Below, piece after piece: positions 12,172 through 22,435 of a stretch of DNA of 64,000 nucleotides. The notes below the pieces were generated by a model. That model was not told the origin of the DNA. It did not search any database and worked only from the letters and a program-made list of their open reading frames with translations. This DNA is from Alentia gelatinosa (Eukaryota; Annelida; Polychaeta; Phyllodocida; Polynoidae). The stretch spans positions 65,434,458 to 65,498,457 of the forward strand of contig OX465583.1 of NCBI GenBank assembly GCA_950022655.1, read 5' to 3'. The stretch's first letter is position 1. The number at the start of each line of letters is the position of its first letter. The translations under genes and the position numbers were made by a program.

Positions 12172-12300
12172 TCAGTATCACAGTGAATAGCACGCAGATA
12201 GTGAAGGGATAGTTTTCTGGAAGCATGCTGGCAGTCCAATATGACCACTAGGCGATGTATATAGGACGTACAGGCACGCTCTTAAAAGGACGTATACATT
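12172..12300 (+). repeat. fragment of dispersed repeat T, copy 1
   Basis: GTGAATAGCACGCAGATAGT, GAAGGGATAGTTTTCTG and GGCGATGTATATAGGACGTA match the right third of T copies at 36085, 59820 and 60711. Confidence 0.7.
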
Positions 12301-12960
12301 TATTCCCTGAATAATAGGAGGGTCAATGTATATAGGAATCAAGAAAGAAATTCCAGGGAACCATACATGTATGCATGATGACATATGAATAAAGAAGGGT
12401 ACAATAGACCTTTTTTCCACAGGCCGGTGTCGTACGCAATGCCTGAAGCAAAACATATCCCTGGCAATGTATACTTTAGCATTGGATTACTGAGTGTATT
12501 AGCGTAATACGTTTATAACACCCATGCACATTAATTCCATAGAAATAAAAGCGATTGCGTCGTATTCTATGATATTCCAGCTCCAATTTGGTGTATTATA
12601 CATGCATATCACCTCAATGATACTATAGATATACCTTATATAAGACAGGGACACCTAAACTGGATACACTTTAATACATTGGCAGCACTCGCTGTAATAT
12701 GCTTATCTTTTTTCAAGCTAAACCCAAGATAATAATCAACTATAAAGTTTAGACATCCCAGACTTGTTGATACAATACCATAGTTTGTTCTAACAATTTA
12801 ATCTGTCAAAAAACAACACTCCTGCAATCACACCCACCGTTCACACTTTAGGTGTGATTGCTGTTTTTCCCTATACGCATGTGGCTGAACTCGGCAATGT
12901 TTGTCCGAGCGGCCGCGTAACGAGACAGTGGGCCGTTAGGCGGCGCTGAACGGCAACACC
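12301..12960. other. unassigned AT-rich stretch
   Basis: No gene or repeat partner was recognised. A short perfect inverted repeat (ATCACACC with GGTGTGAT) lies around 12825-12860. Confidence 0.4.
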
Positions 12961-14292
12961 TGGGTCAGATTTTTGAAACCTGCTAAATTACGCTTTCTTC
13001 CTGGGATTTTACACTCAAAAAATAATTTTAGAATAATACTTCTTTTTATATTTTATATTAGTCTCCTACTAAGTACCTTCCAGAAAAACATTATTCCAAC
13101 AAAATCAGACAAATGGTTCAGATTTTAGAGCCTTTTGAAATTGTGTAAAATACTGCATGTTGTCCACCCCCATAAAATATTTGAAATTTCAAGGAACTTT
13201 ATAAAAGGTTATAATTTGAGAAAAACTGATATTATATGGTGACATATGTCATATTTGACCCAAAACATCTCTATCACATATTAGATATGAAACAAAAGCT
13301 ATGAGCATATTTAGGTGTTGGGCCACACAGGGGTGTCGGACAACACGAGGGGTGTCGGACAACACGTTTTTTAAATCACTCAGAACAATGGACAAAAAAA
13401 TATTTGTGGCCATAATACTTTATATTCTCAATCAAATGATAGAAATCTTCGTTTTTCAAAGCAAACCACTCAATTACTGATAAGAAACAACCCCAAATTC
13501 ATGACTTTTATCTGAGCGTGTTGTCCGACACCCCGGGGTGTCGGACAACACATCTTCAGTTTTTTAACCACAAGAAGTACATTTCTTTATTTAGGAAAAA
13601 AGTAAACTGGTTATTCATAAGTGGTAGGGATACTGAACATATGCAGGGGTATTTGTTATTCTATTATGATTATTATTTCTTCTATACATCTTTTAACAGG
13701 TGTATTGTCCAACAGCCCATTTTTTGGAAAAAATATCATCATGGAATCACAATGTTTTAATATCAGAATGGATAATCTGATTGTGTTGAAACTTTCAGGT
13801 CTCACAGTCAGGATATTGGTCAACATTTTACTATAAAGAAAAATTCATTTCTCATTGTATATCTCATTAGTACAATCCTCTCATAATTGGGGTGTCGGAC
13901 AACATGCTCTATGGGGCTCTCAGTTGGAAAATTTAAAGGTCTTGGATAGATTTGACCATTTTGATATTTTTTCAAACTTTAACCAATTTTCAAAACTATA
14001 TTGTCTACACTTCTCATGACATATGCTTTAAACAAGTTACTAGAAACAATTGGCTCAACATTGTGCCTCCAAGATTTTGAAAAAAAGTGAAAACACTAGA
14101 AAATCACAGTTTTTGTTGATTTTCGGAAGGAAATATTCCTCAGAGCTATACAAAACCCAATGTTGGAATGAAAGATCATCTAAAGATGCACCAAAAAATG
14201 CCACTTTTAAATCGATGAGATACGTTTATACAACATTAGCCTTAAATAACCCTGTTTTCGGTAATTTAGCAGGTTTGAAAAATCCCACCCAC
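12961..14292. mobile_element. TIR element R (1.3 kb) with internal GTGTCGGACAACAC motifs
   Basis: The left end contains TGAAACCTGCTAAATTAC and the right end its inverse GTAATTTAGCAGGTTTGA, with TGGGTCAG and CCCACCCA outside. The interior carries five copies of GGGGTGTCGGACAACA, two tandem (13330-13365), two head-to-head forming a palindrome (13518-13551) and one at 13889-13904. The 14050-14385 ORF spans the right end and has no transposase motif. It is probably a non-autonomous DNA transposon of unknown superfamily. Confidence 0.7.
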
Positions 14293-14465
14293 CTATATAC
14301 ACTGATGCTGCATGCTGCAGTCGTAGTGCAGACCGATAAGCATAGGACACATGATGATCTTGTTCTATCATTTCAGTCCGGTTGAGATATTAAGCCACAC
14401 TTTAAGTCCATTCTGTCCATATCTTGCATTGAAATCCGTATAGCAAGTATTGCCTAATAAAGTCA

Positions 14466-14632
14466 GGCGATTTATCTCACGCTGTATCCATGATCAGATA
14501 CATTATTAATCAGTCAAAGAATTCACCCAAATAGCCATTGAGTATTGGGTAACAATACCTTCGCAGCAGTTGAGTCCATAACGTTCCGCCTACTAATTAA
14601 AAATACCGGGGTGACGTCATCAAATACCTGTG
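14466..14632 (+). repeat. HP-A body, divergent copy
   Basis: GATTTATCTCACGCTG opens it, AGCCATTGAGTATTGGGTAA lies in the middle, and AAAATACCGGGGTGA closes it. This matches the body at 48275-48440. No hairpin is recognisable alongside. Confidence 0.6.
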
Positions 14633-14834
14633 ACTGTGTGCGAATGTCTGCGAATACTGCCCGCTGCTAGAGGTGCAGTAATAATAATGTTCGTGCCCGC
14701 TGTGAGTGTGACTAGTCACTAAAATGGTATTTTTTCAACGATTTGAGGTATATAATAATAAGCAAATGTACTTACTGTGGACGAAAAGCTTCTCATTCTT
14801 GATCAGTCGTCGATTTTATACTGGCTTCCACCTT

Positions 14835-15203
14835 TACGGCATATAGCCTATGATACATGGGCGCCGCCATGACGCCCCCCGGGTAGGTGTTCTTCACTAA
14901 TGGCGGTGGAAAGGTAGGTGTTCTTCACTAAAGGAGGTGAAAAAGAAGTGAGTGATGATTGGGAAATGTCACAACTTTAGCCTTGCTCACATATTTATAT
15001 AAAGTATTCCATATGGAAGATATCATGTCTTGGGTTTAATCATTATGTCATCCTGCTTTGGGATGGGTGTAGAGAGTCAAGGGAACCATGGTAAAATATT
15101 GAAAGGCAGTTTAATTTCGTAAGAACAAAGAGCCAGAATACAGGTTTGTCCCCCGACCACCTAGTGACTGCGTCATGAACTAACAATGGCTCTGTCCCCT
15201 ATA
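14835..15203 (-). repeat. dispersed repeat AA, copy 1
   Basis: In reverse orientation it matches 57090-57478: GGTAGGTGTTCTTCACTAA, AAGAAGTGAGTGATGATTGG and CCATGGTAAAATATTGAAAG are shared landmarks. Both copies end near a GGCTCTGTTCCCTATA-type sequence. GTAGGTGTTCTTCACTAA is duplicated at 14884 and 14914. There is no coding potential. Confidence 0.75.
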
Positions 15204-15320
15204 GCGTCAGGCAGTATGAAATTGATGACTGACCTCGAACATGAATCGTTTCATCCACAGTAAGGACATTTCCCAATGATACTTTGTGGAGTTGTTTGAG
15301 AAAAAAATGTGGCTTTTTCC
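15204..15320. repeat. short repeat BB, copy 1
   Basis: TCAGGCAGTATGAAATTGAT and CACAGTAAGGACATTTCCC match 61862-61978, where the same element forms a hairpin with tip GCCTTCGGCGTCAGGC. Only half the hairpin remains here. Confidence 0.55.
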
Positions 15321-15814
15321 TTGAGTTAATGAACAATACAATAGATCCTGAGTGTACACGAAAACCAATCACACGACTGAGTACGTTTCTCTAGCTAGAA
15401 TAATTGCTGCTGGTGATGGTTTGGTGATGGTTTGGTGCCTCAATTTATCCAATGATTCCCAAATCTTACTCAAACAAGTCCGTCGACGACCCGAGAACCA
15501 CCGTGTATAACATAAGGCATAAAGGGAAATTCAATTTGGCAAATGTGAATGTGTTTGCACGGCCAATAATACACCAATATTTGCGTCCAACAGTGCGCCA
15601 GCTCTGGTTGAGAGCCTCGGGCATGAAACAAATACAGATCTCGTGAGTATGCCAATTGGAGTGTGTTGACCATACCCCCAGGGCCTTTGACATGCCAAGG
15701 CGGTCAGTAATGTGGGGCATTAAAAGCGATCCTATATTGTCAGTTTACCTGATCCCAAAACAACACACATAATGTTAAACGTAAGCTCCCTCTTAGCAAT
15801 GCGTATAGTCCTGG

Positions 15815-16035
15815 GAATAAATCGAGCTCGTACCCCATCGAGTTGGAATCGTGTAGTAATTCACACGGCTTTGCCCCCAAACTTTGATAGGTTTCTGAAT
15901 TTATCTCACCCTTCACATTGACTAATGGGCTAATATTTGTGACGTAATCCTCCATTGGATATTTTCCTAAACATCTCATGAGCATTGGATACGAGTTCAC
16001 AATGTTAAGTCTATGGAGAAAAATACCAGGGAAGG
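15815..16035 (+). repeat. HP-A copy, half-hairpin plus body
   Basis: The hairpin half GAGCTCGTACCCCATCGAG continues to AATTCACACGGC and then stops. The body TGAATTTATCTCACCCTTCA to GTTAAGTCTATGGAG matches 60232-60386 almost throughout. The second stem is deleted. Confidence 0.75.
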
Positions 16036-16066
16036 GGTATAAGGTATAAGAAAGAAACTGATGAGT

Positions 16067-16335
16067 GTTTGGTCTGTGTCCTCGATCGCCATCGAGTTTG
16101 GAGTGTGCAGTAATATGAATGAGGCGATAGCCGAGTGACTATTCTGAAGCACTCCAAACGAGATAGTGAACAGGGCCTCAGACCAAGCACGAAAATGTTT
16201 CTGATTTTATCTTAGCCTGGAAATATTTGTATGTTAATCACCCCTTGAGAATGAGTTACCGTACTCGCAAGCCTGTTGAGAACGAGTTCCTAATGTTAAG
16301 CCTATGGACGTTTATTCCAGGCTGACATATTACTA
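16067..16335 (+). repeat. HP-A copy with hairpin
   Basis: Hairpin 16067-16188: GTTTGGTCTGTGTCC pairs with the distal GGGCCTCAGACCAAGC, and CGAGTTTGGAGTG pairs with CACTCCAAACGAG. The tip reads ATGAATGAGGCGATAGCCGA. The body runs from TGATTTTATCTTAGCC to TGTTAAGCCTATGG. Confidence 0.75.
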
Positions 16336-16339
16336 TATA

Positions 16340-16650
16340 CCTATAGGCGAATGTCTCACTTTTACTAACCAGTAGTAAAAATTCTGTTCGTCACTGAGTG
16401 ACGAAAGAATATCCATACATCCCTCTGTACCACGTGACCACTCATTCTGCTGTTTAGTGTGTTTTTGAATGGCATTATTAATGATTTCTAGGTATATAAT
16501 AATAAAGAAACACAGTGAGTGTGACTGAATTCCATCTGTTCCTCAATATTTTGGTCAGAAAAACTCACCTCGTTCTTCAAACTCGGTGAGTATTTCTGAT
16601 CAAAATATCTCTGAACAGATTCCATTCAGTCACACTAACTATGTCTCTAT
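16340..16650 (-). repeat. HP-F copy (body plus hairpin)
   Basis: The hairpin at about 16510-16638 pairs AGTGTGACTGAATTCCAT with ATTCCATTCAGTCACACT; TTTTGGTCAGAAAAACTCAC pairs with the inner right arm. The body 16340-16509 contains GTCACTGAGTGACGAAAGAA and TACCACGTGACCA, matching 20640-20815 in opposite orientation. Confidence 0.75.
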
Positions 16651-16699
16651 ATAATACAGCAATCTCCTTTAAGAGCCACTCTTGTTTCCCGGTGCGTAT

Positions 16700-17780
16700 T
16701 GAAGCAAGCCTTATTGTCGATCAAACCTGACCTGAAGATTAAGGGGACCCGGCACGGTACCAGTAAAGTGCATCACAGTTGGCGCTGGCATTATCCAATT
16801 GAAGCTTGCGGGAACTCAGGGGGGAGAGTGGGAGGGAGGGAGTTCATTGCAGGCCCGCCGTACAGGAGTAGGTGTTGGTTGACGTTGTTACTTGTACGAG
16901 CACACTTTCACTGTACATATCGTGGACTTGTGAACAGGTGAGAGACCCAGAGAGAGAGAGAGAGGTGTGCGTGTGAGTAGGAAGTACAAGCCACAGGAGG
17001 AGTGGTAGAGGTGTACCTCCTACGCCTGGAGCTGTCAGGGGATGATAAGGTGGGGACGTAACACCCCAGTCCAGGCGTATACACGTATACCTACCATGTA
17101 GCCCTCCCACACCTGCCCTCTCTACAGCAAAGTCCACCCGCCCTCTCTACAGCAAAGTCCACACCAGCCCTGACCACCAGTGGCAGGTGACGGGAACCCA
17201 GTCAACAGCTCACTGAGGACACACAGACACCCTTCCACCTGGCACCGCACCCGATTTAATAGCACGCTCAACAAGGTATAAGCGCTTTAACTGTACCTGC
17301 TACTGCTAGCGGAGTTGTCAGAGCGTTATTATACACTGGAGGGAGGAGGGCGCGGAGCTGTGGGACTTGGATCTGGTTCTAGTACTACACGAGGACGAGT
17401 GGTTGTTGGCGGGGACGGGTTTGGAGGGGCTCTGTGCTATAGTCGCCTGCCGCCGAGAGTGAGAGGGCCCACCCATCCAGGTATTGTTTTCCTCACACGG
17501 AGGTGCAGTGCAAGAGACCCTGATGCAGGAGGAGTAGTAGGACAAGCAGGGGACTTGCGTTGTTCCCCGCCGTCCGTTCCCCTCCGCCCAGCCCTGGAGG
17601 AGTGGTGTAAAGATTGCGGTGTGTGTCCCACACGTGGCTATAGTGGTGGTGGTGGTGGTGGTGGTGGCGGTGATTTAGTAGCCCGTGGTATATACCCACT
17701 GGAGCGACGTGGTCCAAGGACGACGGTGGGAGCTAGGATAACGTAGCAGTCAACCAACGACCACGCCAACCGGAATAGAC
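16700..17780 (+). promoter_or_regulatory. GC-rich probable promoter/5'UTR island of the 17781 gene
   Basis: GC content rises sharply here relative to the AT-rich surroundings, with many CpGs from about 16840 onward. It holds a purine run (AGAGAGAGAGAG near 16953) and a (GTG)n tract at 17645-17670. ORFs in this stretch (for example 17315-17746) are open because of base composition and all end before the ATG at 17781. I read it as promoter plus 5'UTR; no TSS motif is certain. Confidence 0.5.
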
Positions 17781-18341
17781 ATGGGTGAGGAGCAAGGCGG
17801 GGCTGCCAGCGGTGGTGGCGGCGGCGGCGGCGGCGGGGGCGGCGGGGGTGGAGACGGGGACAGTCTCATCTTCACCGGGGGCAAGATGCTGGATCCTACC
17901 TCCCTGGTGAATGCTCTCCACTGCCTGGATGTGACCCTACAGAAGGGCATCACCGATCTCCGGGGGTCCGCCGTCTCCCCGTCCTCCTCCTCCTCCACCC
18001 CGCTCTCCAGGGCCCCGCTCCGCATGCGGCCCTCAGACCTCTCCTCCAGCACCAAAGGGGGCACGCGGACCCCCACCTCTGTCAACACCGTGTCGGAGAT
18101 CCAGGCTGAGGTGCTCGTAGATGAGGAACTCAAGGCCTCGGGCCTGCGGGGCGCTAAAGGCCCTTTCACCGAGGCCCTCACCGGGACCTCGGGGCCCCTG
18201 CTGGTGGCCTCGGCCCCCACCACACTGCCCGTGAACGGAGCGGTGCCCTCCGGTGGAGTTGTCCGCAAACGGATCTCATCGGTCAACGATTTTGAGCCTG
18301 TCCTAAAGGTTGACCCGGAAGAAACCAGACGAGAAGATAAG
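17781..18341 (+). CDS. first coding exon of an unidentified gene (187 codons, partial)
   Basis: The ATG (context GAATAGACATGG) opens a frame that stays open to a good donor AAG|GTAAAT at 18341/18342, giving 187 codons ending exactly in phase 0. The next three codons and stop after the donor read as intron. Features: Gly tract at residues 11-24 encoded by GGC/GGG repeats, a possible amphipathic helix at 37-60 (LDPTSLVNALHCLDVTLQKG), Ser/Pro/Thr-rich low complexity at 64-105, an acidic-hydrophobic patch at 105-118, and a basic RKRISSVNDFEPVLK segment at 162-176 with a basophilic-kinase-like RKRIS site. There is no signal peptide or membrane segment. Codon use is GC3-rich, unlike the surrounding DNA. 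It reads like the disordered N-terminus of a regulatory or nuclear protein, but I do not recognise the family. Later exons lie to the right and were not found. Confidence 0.75.
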
Positions 18342-18589
18342 GTAAATTTTAAAAATTAAAGATGATTTTTTTTACTATGCTGGGTGAAGAATGCCAACTA
18401 GGGAAGAAGGTCAGAAACGGGCTGACGATCCCTGGTAGGGTACGAGTATAGGTGGTAAAAGATAATGAATATTGGGTTTACCACACAAAACCAGACTCGT
18501 TCAATTAACATCAAAGGCGTTTTATTGGTGATAAACGGATGAGATACAGTGAAATCAATGTGATGAGTAATTGGTGAATCTTGTAAATG
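18342..18589 (+). other. start of intron 1 of the 17781 gene
   Basis: It begins GTAAATTTT immediately after the exon. AT-rich, with no further coding signal. The remaining + strand repeats to the right would lie in this intron if the gene is as modelled. Confidence 0.5.
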
Positions 18590-18838
18590 ACTCAACGTTT
18601 CGATGAATTAAATTATCTTCCTCGGGAGTAATAAGATAAAGATAATTTCATGTTGTTGCTATAGAGCGAGGGCGGTTCAGATTTCATCTCATCCCTATCA
18701 TTATCTCATTTGGTAAAATATTTTTTACATAATCCCCCATTGAATAATTTTTTCTATATACTCCATGGGCGTTGAGTACGAGTTCTCAACGTTAAGTATT
18801 TTTGGGGGGAAAACCAGGGGTAAGATAAATACCAAAAA
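18590..18838 (+). repeat. HP-A copy, degraded hairpin plus body
   Basis: The body runs from GATTTCATCTCATCCC to CCAGGGGTAAGATAAATACC and includes ATAATCCCCCATTGAAT and GTTGAGTACGAGTTCTCAAC, as in other HP-A copies. The adjacent hairpin region around 18600-18670 is decayed, though ATTATCTTCCTCGGG keeps part of a tip. Confidence 0.65.
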
Positions 18839-18844
18839 GGGAAG

Positions 18845-19130
18845 TATAGGGCACAGAGTGATGGCTGGTTCTGCCATCATCCTCCAGGAAAATATAAGTT
18901 CCTACTCACTACGGAACTAGATATCACCACTTTAGTCAAGGGGCAACAATTGTTATCAGTTATTATAACCTATGGATAATATTGAGAAAAGACTAAAATT
19001 CCTCTCTGGCAAGCCCCAAAAGTCACTTTTAATAAAAATCCATCGATAGTTGGTCCCGCCACCTGGTGTTTTGGATGGCATAAGGGGGGGAAATGGCCGT
19101 CTCCATATCACAATGGCAATGTGCCCAATA
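18845..19130 (+). repeat. dispersed TIR repeat J, copy 2
   Basis: It runs from TATAGGGCACAGAGTGATGG to GCAATGTGCCCAATA, imperfect inverted ends, with TTCTGCCATCATCCTCCAGG inside. It lies directly next to the HP-A copy. It includes a CTCF-like word in reverse orientation (GCCACCTGGTGTT at about 19057-19070). Confidence 0.7.
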
Positions 19131-20125
19131 CATAAGTGTGATTTCACATACGGCTAGGTGATTTCCAAGTGTATGGTTAAAAGTAAATAGCACTCACTTT
19201 AGGTCAAGCCGTAACTCAAGTCTCGGGAGAGCGGTTCATTCAGAAATAAACTGGGTATGAATTAGATTGGTCAAAGTTCCCGTGGTATGTGGTGTTTTCA
19301 TAATGATAATAAACTATGCACTTTGAGCACAGTTGATGGATATTTGATAATGTAAACATGGGTATGGCGTACCATATCGTTGCCAGCGATATTTCTCAAT
19401 GGTACCCTTTTAAAGTCAACCAAAAAAGTGTTTCATCTATTGCTGTGATGTCCATATATATCCTCTATTTTTTGGACAATTTCTTTATTTGAAATATGAA
19501 GCTACCTTATTGGATCTAAGGTAGGTTAAAATCATGTTTGTATTTCAATAGTTTCATTTTAAATCGAATCGAACTAAGGGGCATTGGCCTCAATCGCTGA
19601 AACAATTGGTTTTCTTGGCCATGCCTTTGGCTTGTACAGCTCCGTATTGAAGAAAATATACACAGTAATGACTGGTTTTCTTTACAAGTAGCCGTATTCT
19701 CCGAGTAGCTGACGCGAAGTAATATCCGTGGGATTAGCGAGGATATTACGTCGTCAATTTTTTAACTGGTGGGTAATGAAAGATAACATAATCCTGGAAT
19801 ATAAAAAGATGTCCCTTTATATCAATAGGGATTAAGACTCATTTCGTTTTCTGTAATATTCCATAATCCATTTAGCAAAAGTATATGGTGAAGGTATAGT
19901 GAATAATCTTTATATCAGCAGGTTGGTGATTTGGTGATCAGATGCACCTGATGCACCAATTAAATACAAGATCCTGAGATTCCTAATGGTATGTGTATGT
20001 GAGAAATAATTGTAATTGGTATAATAATCTCGAGACAGGCATAACATGTACTAGAGCTATTTTTTGGATGTGGAATTACTGTCGGGGGCCTAGGACTAAA
20101 AGGGTTAAGTGGAATATGTGTCTTG
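19131..20125. other. unassigned stretch with an HP-D hairpin relic
   Basis: At 19662-19760 the sequence GTAATGACTGGTTTTC followed by CCGTATTCTCCGAG and AAGTAATATCCGTG to GAGGATATTACG is recognisably the left stem and tip of HP-D. The rest shows no gene or repeat partner. Confidence 0.45.
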
Positions 20126-20129
20126 TGGT

Positions 20130-20410
20130 GATTGTATGGAAACAGGGTTACTGTGGCTGTATGTGAAAAATACCTGGTAAAATCGACGATAAAGAGGCAG
20201 AGGAGGCTCATTGTATTTACAATTCTACCAAGTATTTATCACGTACAGACACAGCACGCCTGCTTTCGTATCCTTATATACCCTAAAATGAAAATTTCCC
20301 TTTGTCTTTTAGACAATTTGTTGAGTTTCTCACCCGCACGTACCCTGCACAAATATATGGGTAGGAGCGGGCGGTATGTGTAGGAGATACGGCCACAGGT
20401 ATATATGATA
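20130..20410. repeat. HP-F copy
   Basis: ATGGAAACAGGGTTACTGTG and the distal CACAGCACGCCTGCTTTCGT form the outer hairpin; GTAAAATCGACGATAAAGAG lies internally. The body has GGGTAGGAGCGGGCGGTATG and ends ACGGCCACAGGTATATATGA, shared with 10850-11140 and with the next copy. Confidence 0.65.
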
Positions 20411-20423
20411 ATATATGGAGACA

Positions 20424-20820
20424 TGGTTAGTGTGCCTGAATGGAATTTGTTCAGAAATATTTTGGTCGTAAATATGTATCGAGTTGGAAGAACGAGGTCA
20501 ATTTATATCCGAACAAAATATCGAGGAACAAATGGAATTCAGGTACATTCATTATGTCTCCTTATATTATCATATATACCTGTGGCCGTAACTCTCCTTA
20601 TTATCATATATATAGAGGTCTTATTATCATATATATTTGTCCTTAGAAATAATTAAAAACGCCATTTTACAAGTTTACAGCTCATTTTTTCGAGATTGAA
20701 ACTGGTCACGTGGTACGGAGGGACGTATGAATATTCTTCCGTCACTCAGTGGCAAACATAATATATACTCCCGGTCAGTAAATGTGAGACATACGGCCAC
20801 AGGCATATGGTAACATTCAA
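20424..20820 (+). repeat. HP-F copy (hairpin plus body)
   Basis: The hairpin 20424-20553 pairs TGCCTGAATGGAATTTGTTC with GAACAAATGGAATTCAGGTA around a tip near GTTGGAAGAACGAGG. The body to 20820 includes TGGTCACGTGGTACGGAGGG and ACATACGGCCACAGGCATAT. A half hairpin of the same kind is at 62040-62095. Confidence 0.75.
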
Positions 20821-20879
20821 AATTAATGATTCAATTGTCAGTACACACACTGTGGTCACGATTACTCGACTGATTGATA

Positions 20880-21120
20880 TTTCACTCGCCTGTTAGACGG
20901 GGGACCACCTCCCGAACCAACCCGGCACCCCGCCCTACGCGTCCCCACGCGTCACCAGGTGGCGCTCGTTATTCAGCATACCGCCAGATGGCGTCATCAT
21001 GCACCCCTCCCCTATTATCGCCCACCCGGGCGGGGCGCTCAGTGGTTAACCCTTTCCAGGTGAGCAGGTGGGAGGGTCCCGGTGGTTACAGGGGGGATGA
21101 TGCCACTGGCATGTATGTCT
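20880..21120. promoter_or_regulatory. GC-rich island with two CTCF-like motifs
   Basis: The island contains TCACCAGGTGGCGCT (20952-20966) and CCGCCAGATGGCGTC (20981-20995), both close to the bilaterian CTCF core CCASYAGRKGGCRS, about 14 bp apart. A strong donor CCAG|GTGAGC follows at 21059/21060. An open frame from 20874 reaches that donor in phase 0, so an exon is possible, but I found no convincing acceptor. Function is inferred from motifs only. Confidence 0.4.
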
Positions 21121-21121
21121 C

Positions 21122-21139
21122 GGGGGGGGGGGGGGGGGG
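21122..21139 (+). repeat. poly-G tract (18 G)
   Basis: Uninterrupted G run between the GC island and the minisatellite. Confidence 0.95.
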
Positions 21140-21321
21140 CGAGAATGCATTAAGGCATTTAGCAAAGTGTCACTTGTCATGTGACCTAAAGAACTTCTTC
21201 CGTGCCATAGTTGATTTTTTTCTCAATAAGTATACAAAATGTATCAATTTCTATACATATCTTTCCATATTTCATACAACCTCTTTAGATTTTTCCTCTA
21301 TTTATTGAAACAAATGCCTGA

Positions 21322-22032
21322 TTATGTCATGAATTCATGTAGGCATTTTCGCCATCCATGTACATAATGACTGTGGGTATTTTCGCCCCCTGTGTACATA
21401 ATGCCTGTAGGCATTTTCGCCATCCATGTACATAATGCCTGTAGGCATTTTCGCCTCCCATGTACATAATGCCTGTAGGAATTCTCACCTCCAGTGTACA
21501 TAATGCCCATAGGCATTTTCACCTCCCATATAGATAATGCCTGTAGGATTTTCACCTCCCCTTTACATAATGCCTGTAGGCATTTTCACCTCCCATATAC
21601 ATAATGCCTGTAGGCATTTTCACCTCCCATATACATAATGCCTGTAGGCATTCTCACCTCCCATATACATAATACCTGTAGGCATTTTCATCATCCCTGT
21701 ACATAATGCCTGTAGGCATTTTTGCCATCTATGTACATAATGCCTGTAGGCCTGCATCTTCGCCTCTCATGTACATAATACATGTAGGCATTGTTGCCTC
21801 CTGTGTAATAATTTGGGTAGGCATTTTCGCCTCCCATGGACATAATGCCTGTAGGCATTGTTGCCTCCTGTGTACATAATTCCCGTAGGCATTTTCGCCT
21901 CCCGTGTACATAATGCCCATAAGCATTTTCACCTCACATGTACCTAATGCCTGTAGGCATTCTCACCTTCCATGTACACAATACCTGTAGGCATTTTCGC
22001 CATCCATATACATAATACCTGTAGGCATTTTA
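21322..22032. repeat. 34-bp minisatellite, about 20 units
   Basis: Units read approximately ATGCCTGTAGGCATTTTCGC plus CTCCCATGTACATA. Unit starts at 21401, 21435 and 21469 give a 34-bp period. Each unit contains two small palindromes, TGCCTGTAGGCA and TGTACA, so the array can form a string of small hairpins. Minus-strand ORFs across it (Tyr-Thr-Gly-Gly-Glu-Asn repeats) come from 34-bp periodicity with drift and are not genes. Confidence 0.95.
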
Positions 22033-22035
22033 CCG

Positions 22036-22430
22036 TGAATGGGTTAATGTCTAGATCCGTGCCGTACAGGTAACGCTCTGTCAGCACCCCTAGTACGCCC
22101 CTCTTACCGGCAGGGGGCTCTGGCCACCTCCGGAGGGCAGTTCATATCCGGTTACCCGGGCTTACTATATAGGGATGAGGCTTGATGAAGGGGCGTCAGT
22201 CAAACTGCCTGGCTACAAGCTGTCACTGGCCGCCCCACAACTGAGAGGGGCGAGCGTACGAGCTGCTCAGCGTTAGTAACCTCCTGGATCACTCACCTGG
22301 TAACGGCTCCAGCTGGTGGCCGTACACAGCGTACCTCCCCCTGTACACCGGCTGACCTTCAGATCCACATATATACACACCTATACGTGAACACAACAAC
22401 ATACATCTAATGGTGGCCTATTCACCTGCC
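22036..22430. promoter_or_regulatory. second GC-rich island with CTCF-like site and splice donors
   Basis: ACCGGCAGGGGGCTCTGG (22106-22123) is CTCF-like. On the minus strand there are strong donors CCAG|GTGAGTGA (exon side from 22297 upward) and CCG|GTAAGAGG near 22106. Upstream of the first the minus strand reads openly in two frames, one ending YAVYGHQLEPLP. A CTATATAG box lies near 22167. It could be an alternative first exon or enhancer; coding status is unproven. Confidence 0.35.
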
Positions 22431-22435
22431 GACCG

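Noticed and set aside
14050..14385. 111-codon ORF at the right end of element R as a transposase
   Set aside because: No catalytic motif, and it runs through the terminal inverted repeat.
17315..17746. 143-codon + strand ORF before the 17781 ATG
   Set aside because: GC-rich low-complexity sequence open in several frames, ending in a stop before the better ATG; more likely 5'UTR.
17750..18286. 178-codon minus ORF opposite the 17781 exon
   Set aside because: Antisense shadow of the GC3-rich exon with no splice signals of its own.
21322..22032. Possible CRISPR array
   Set aside because: Contiguous 34-bp tandem repeats without unique spacers, in eukaryotic-type DNA with no cas genes.
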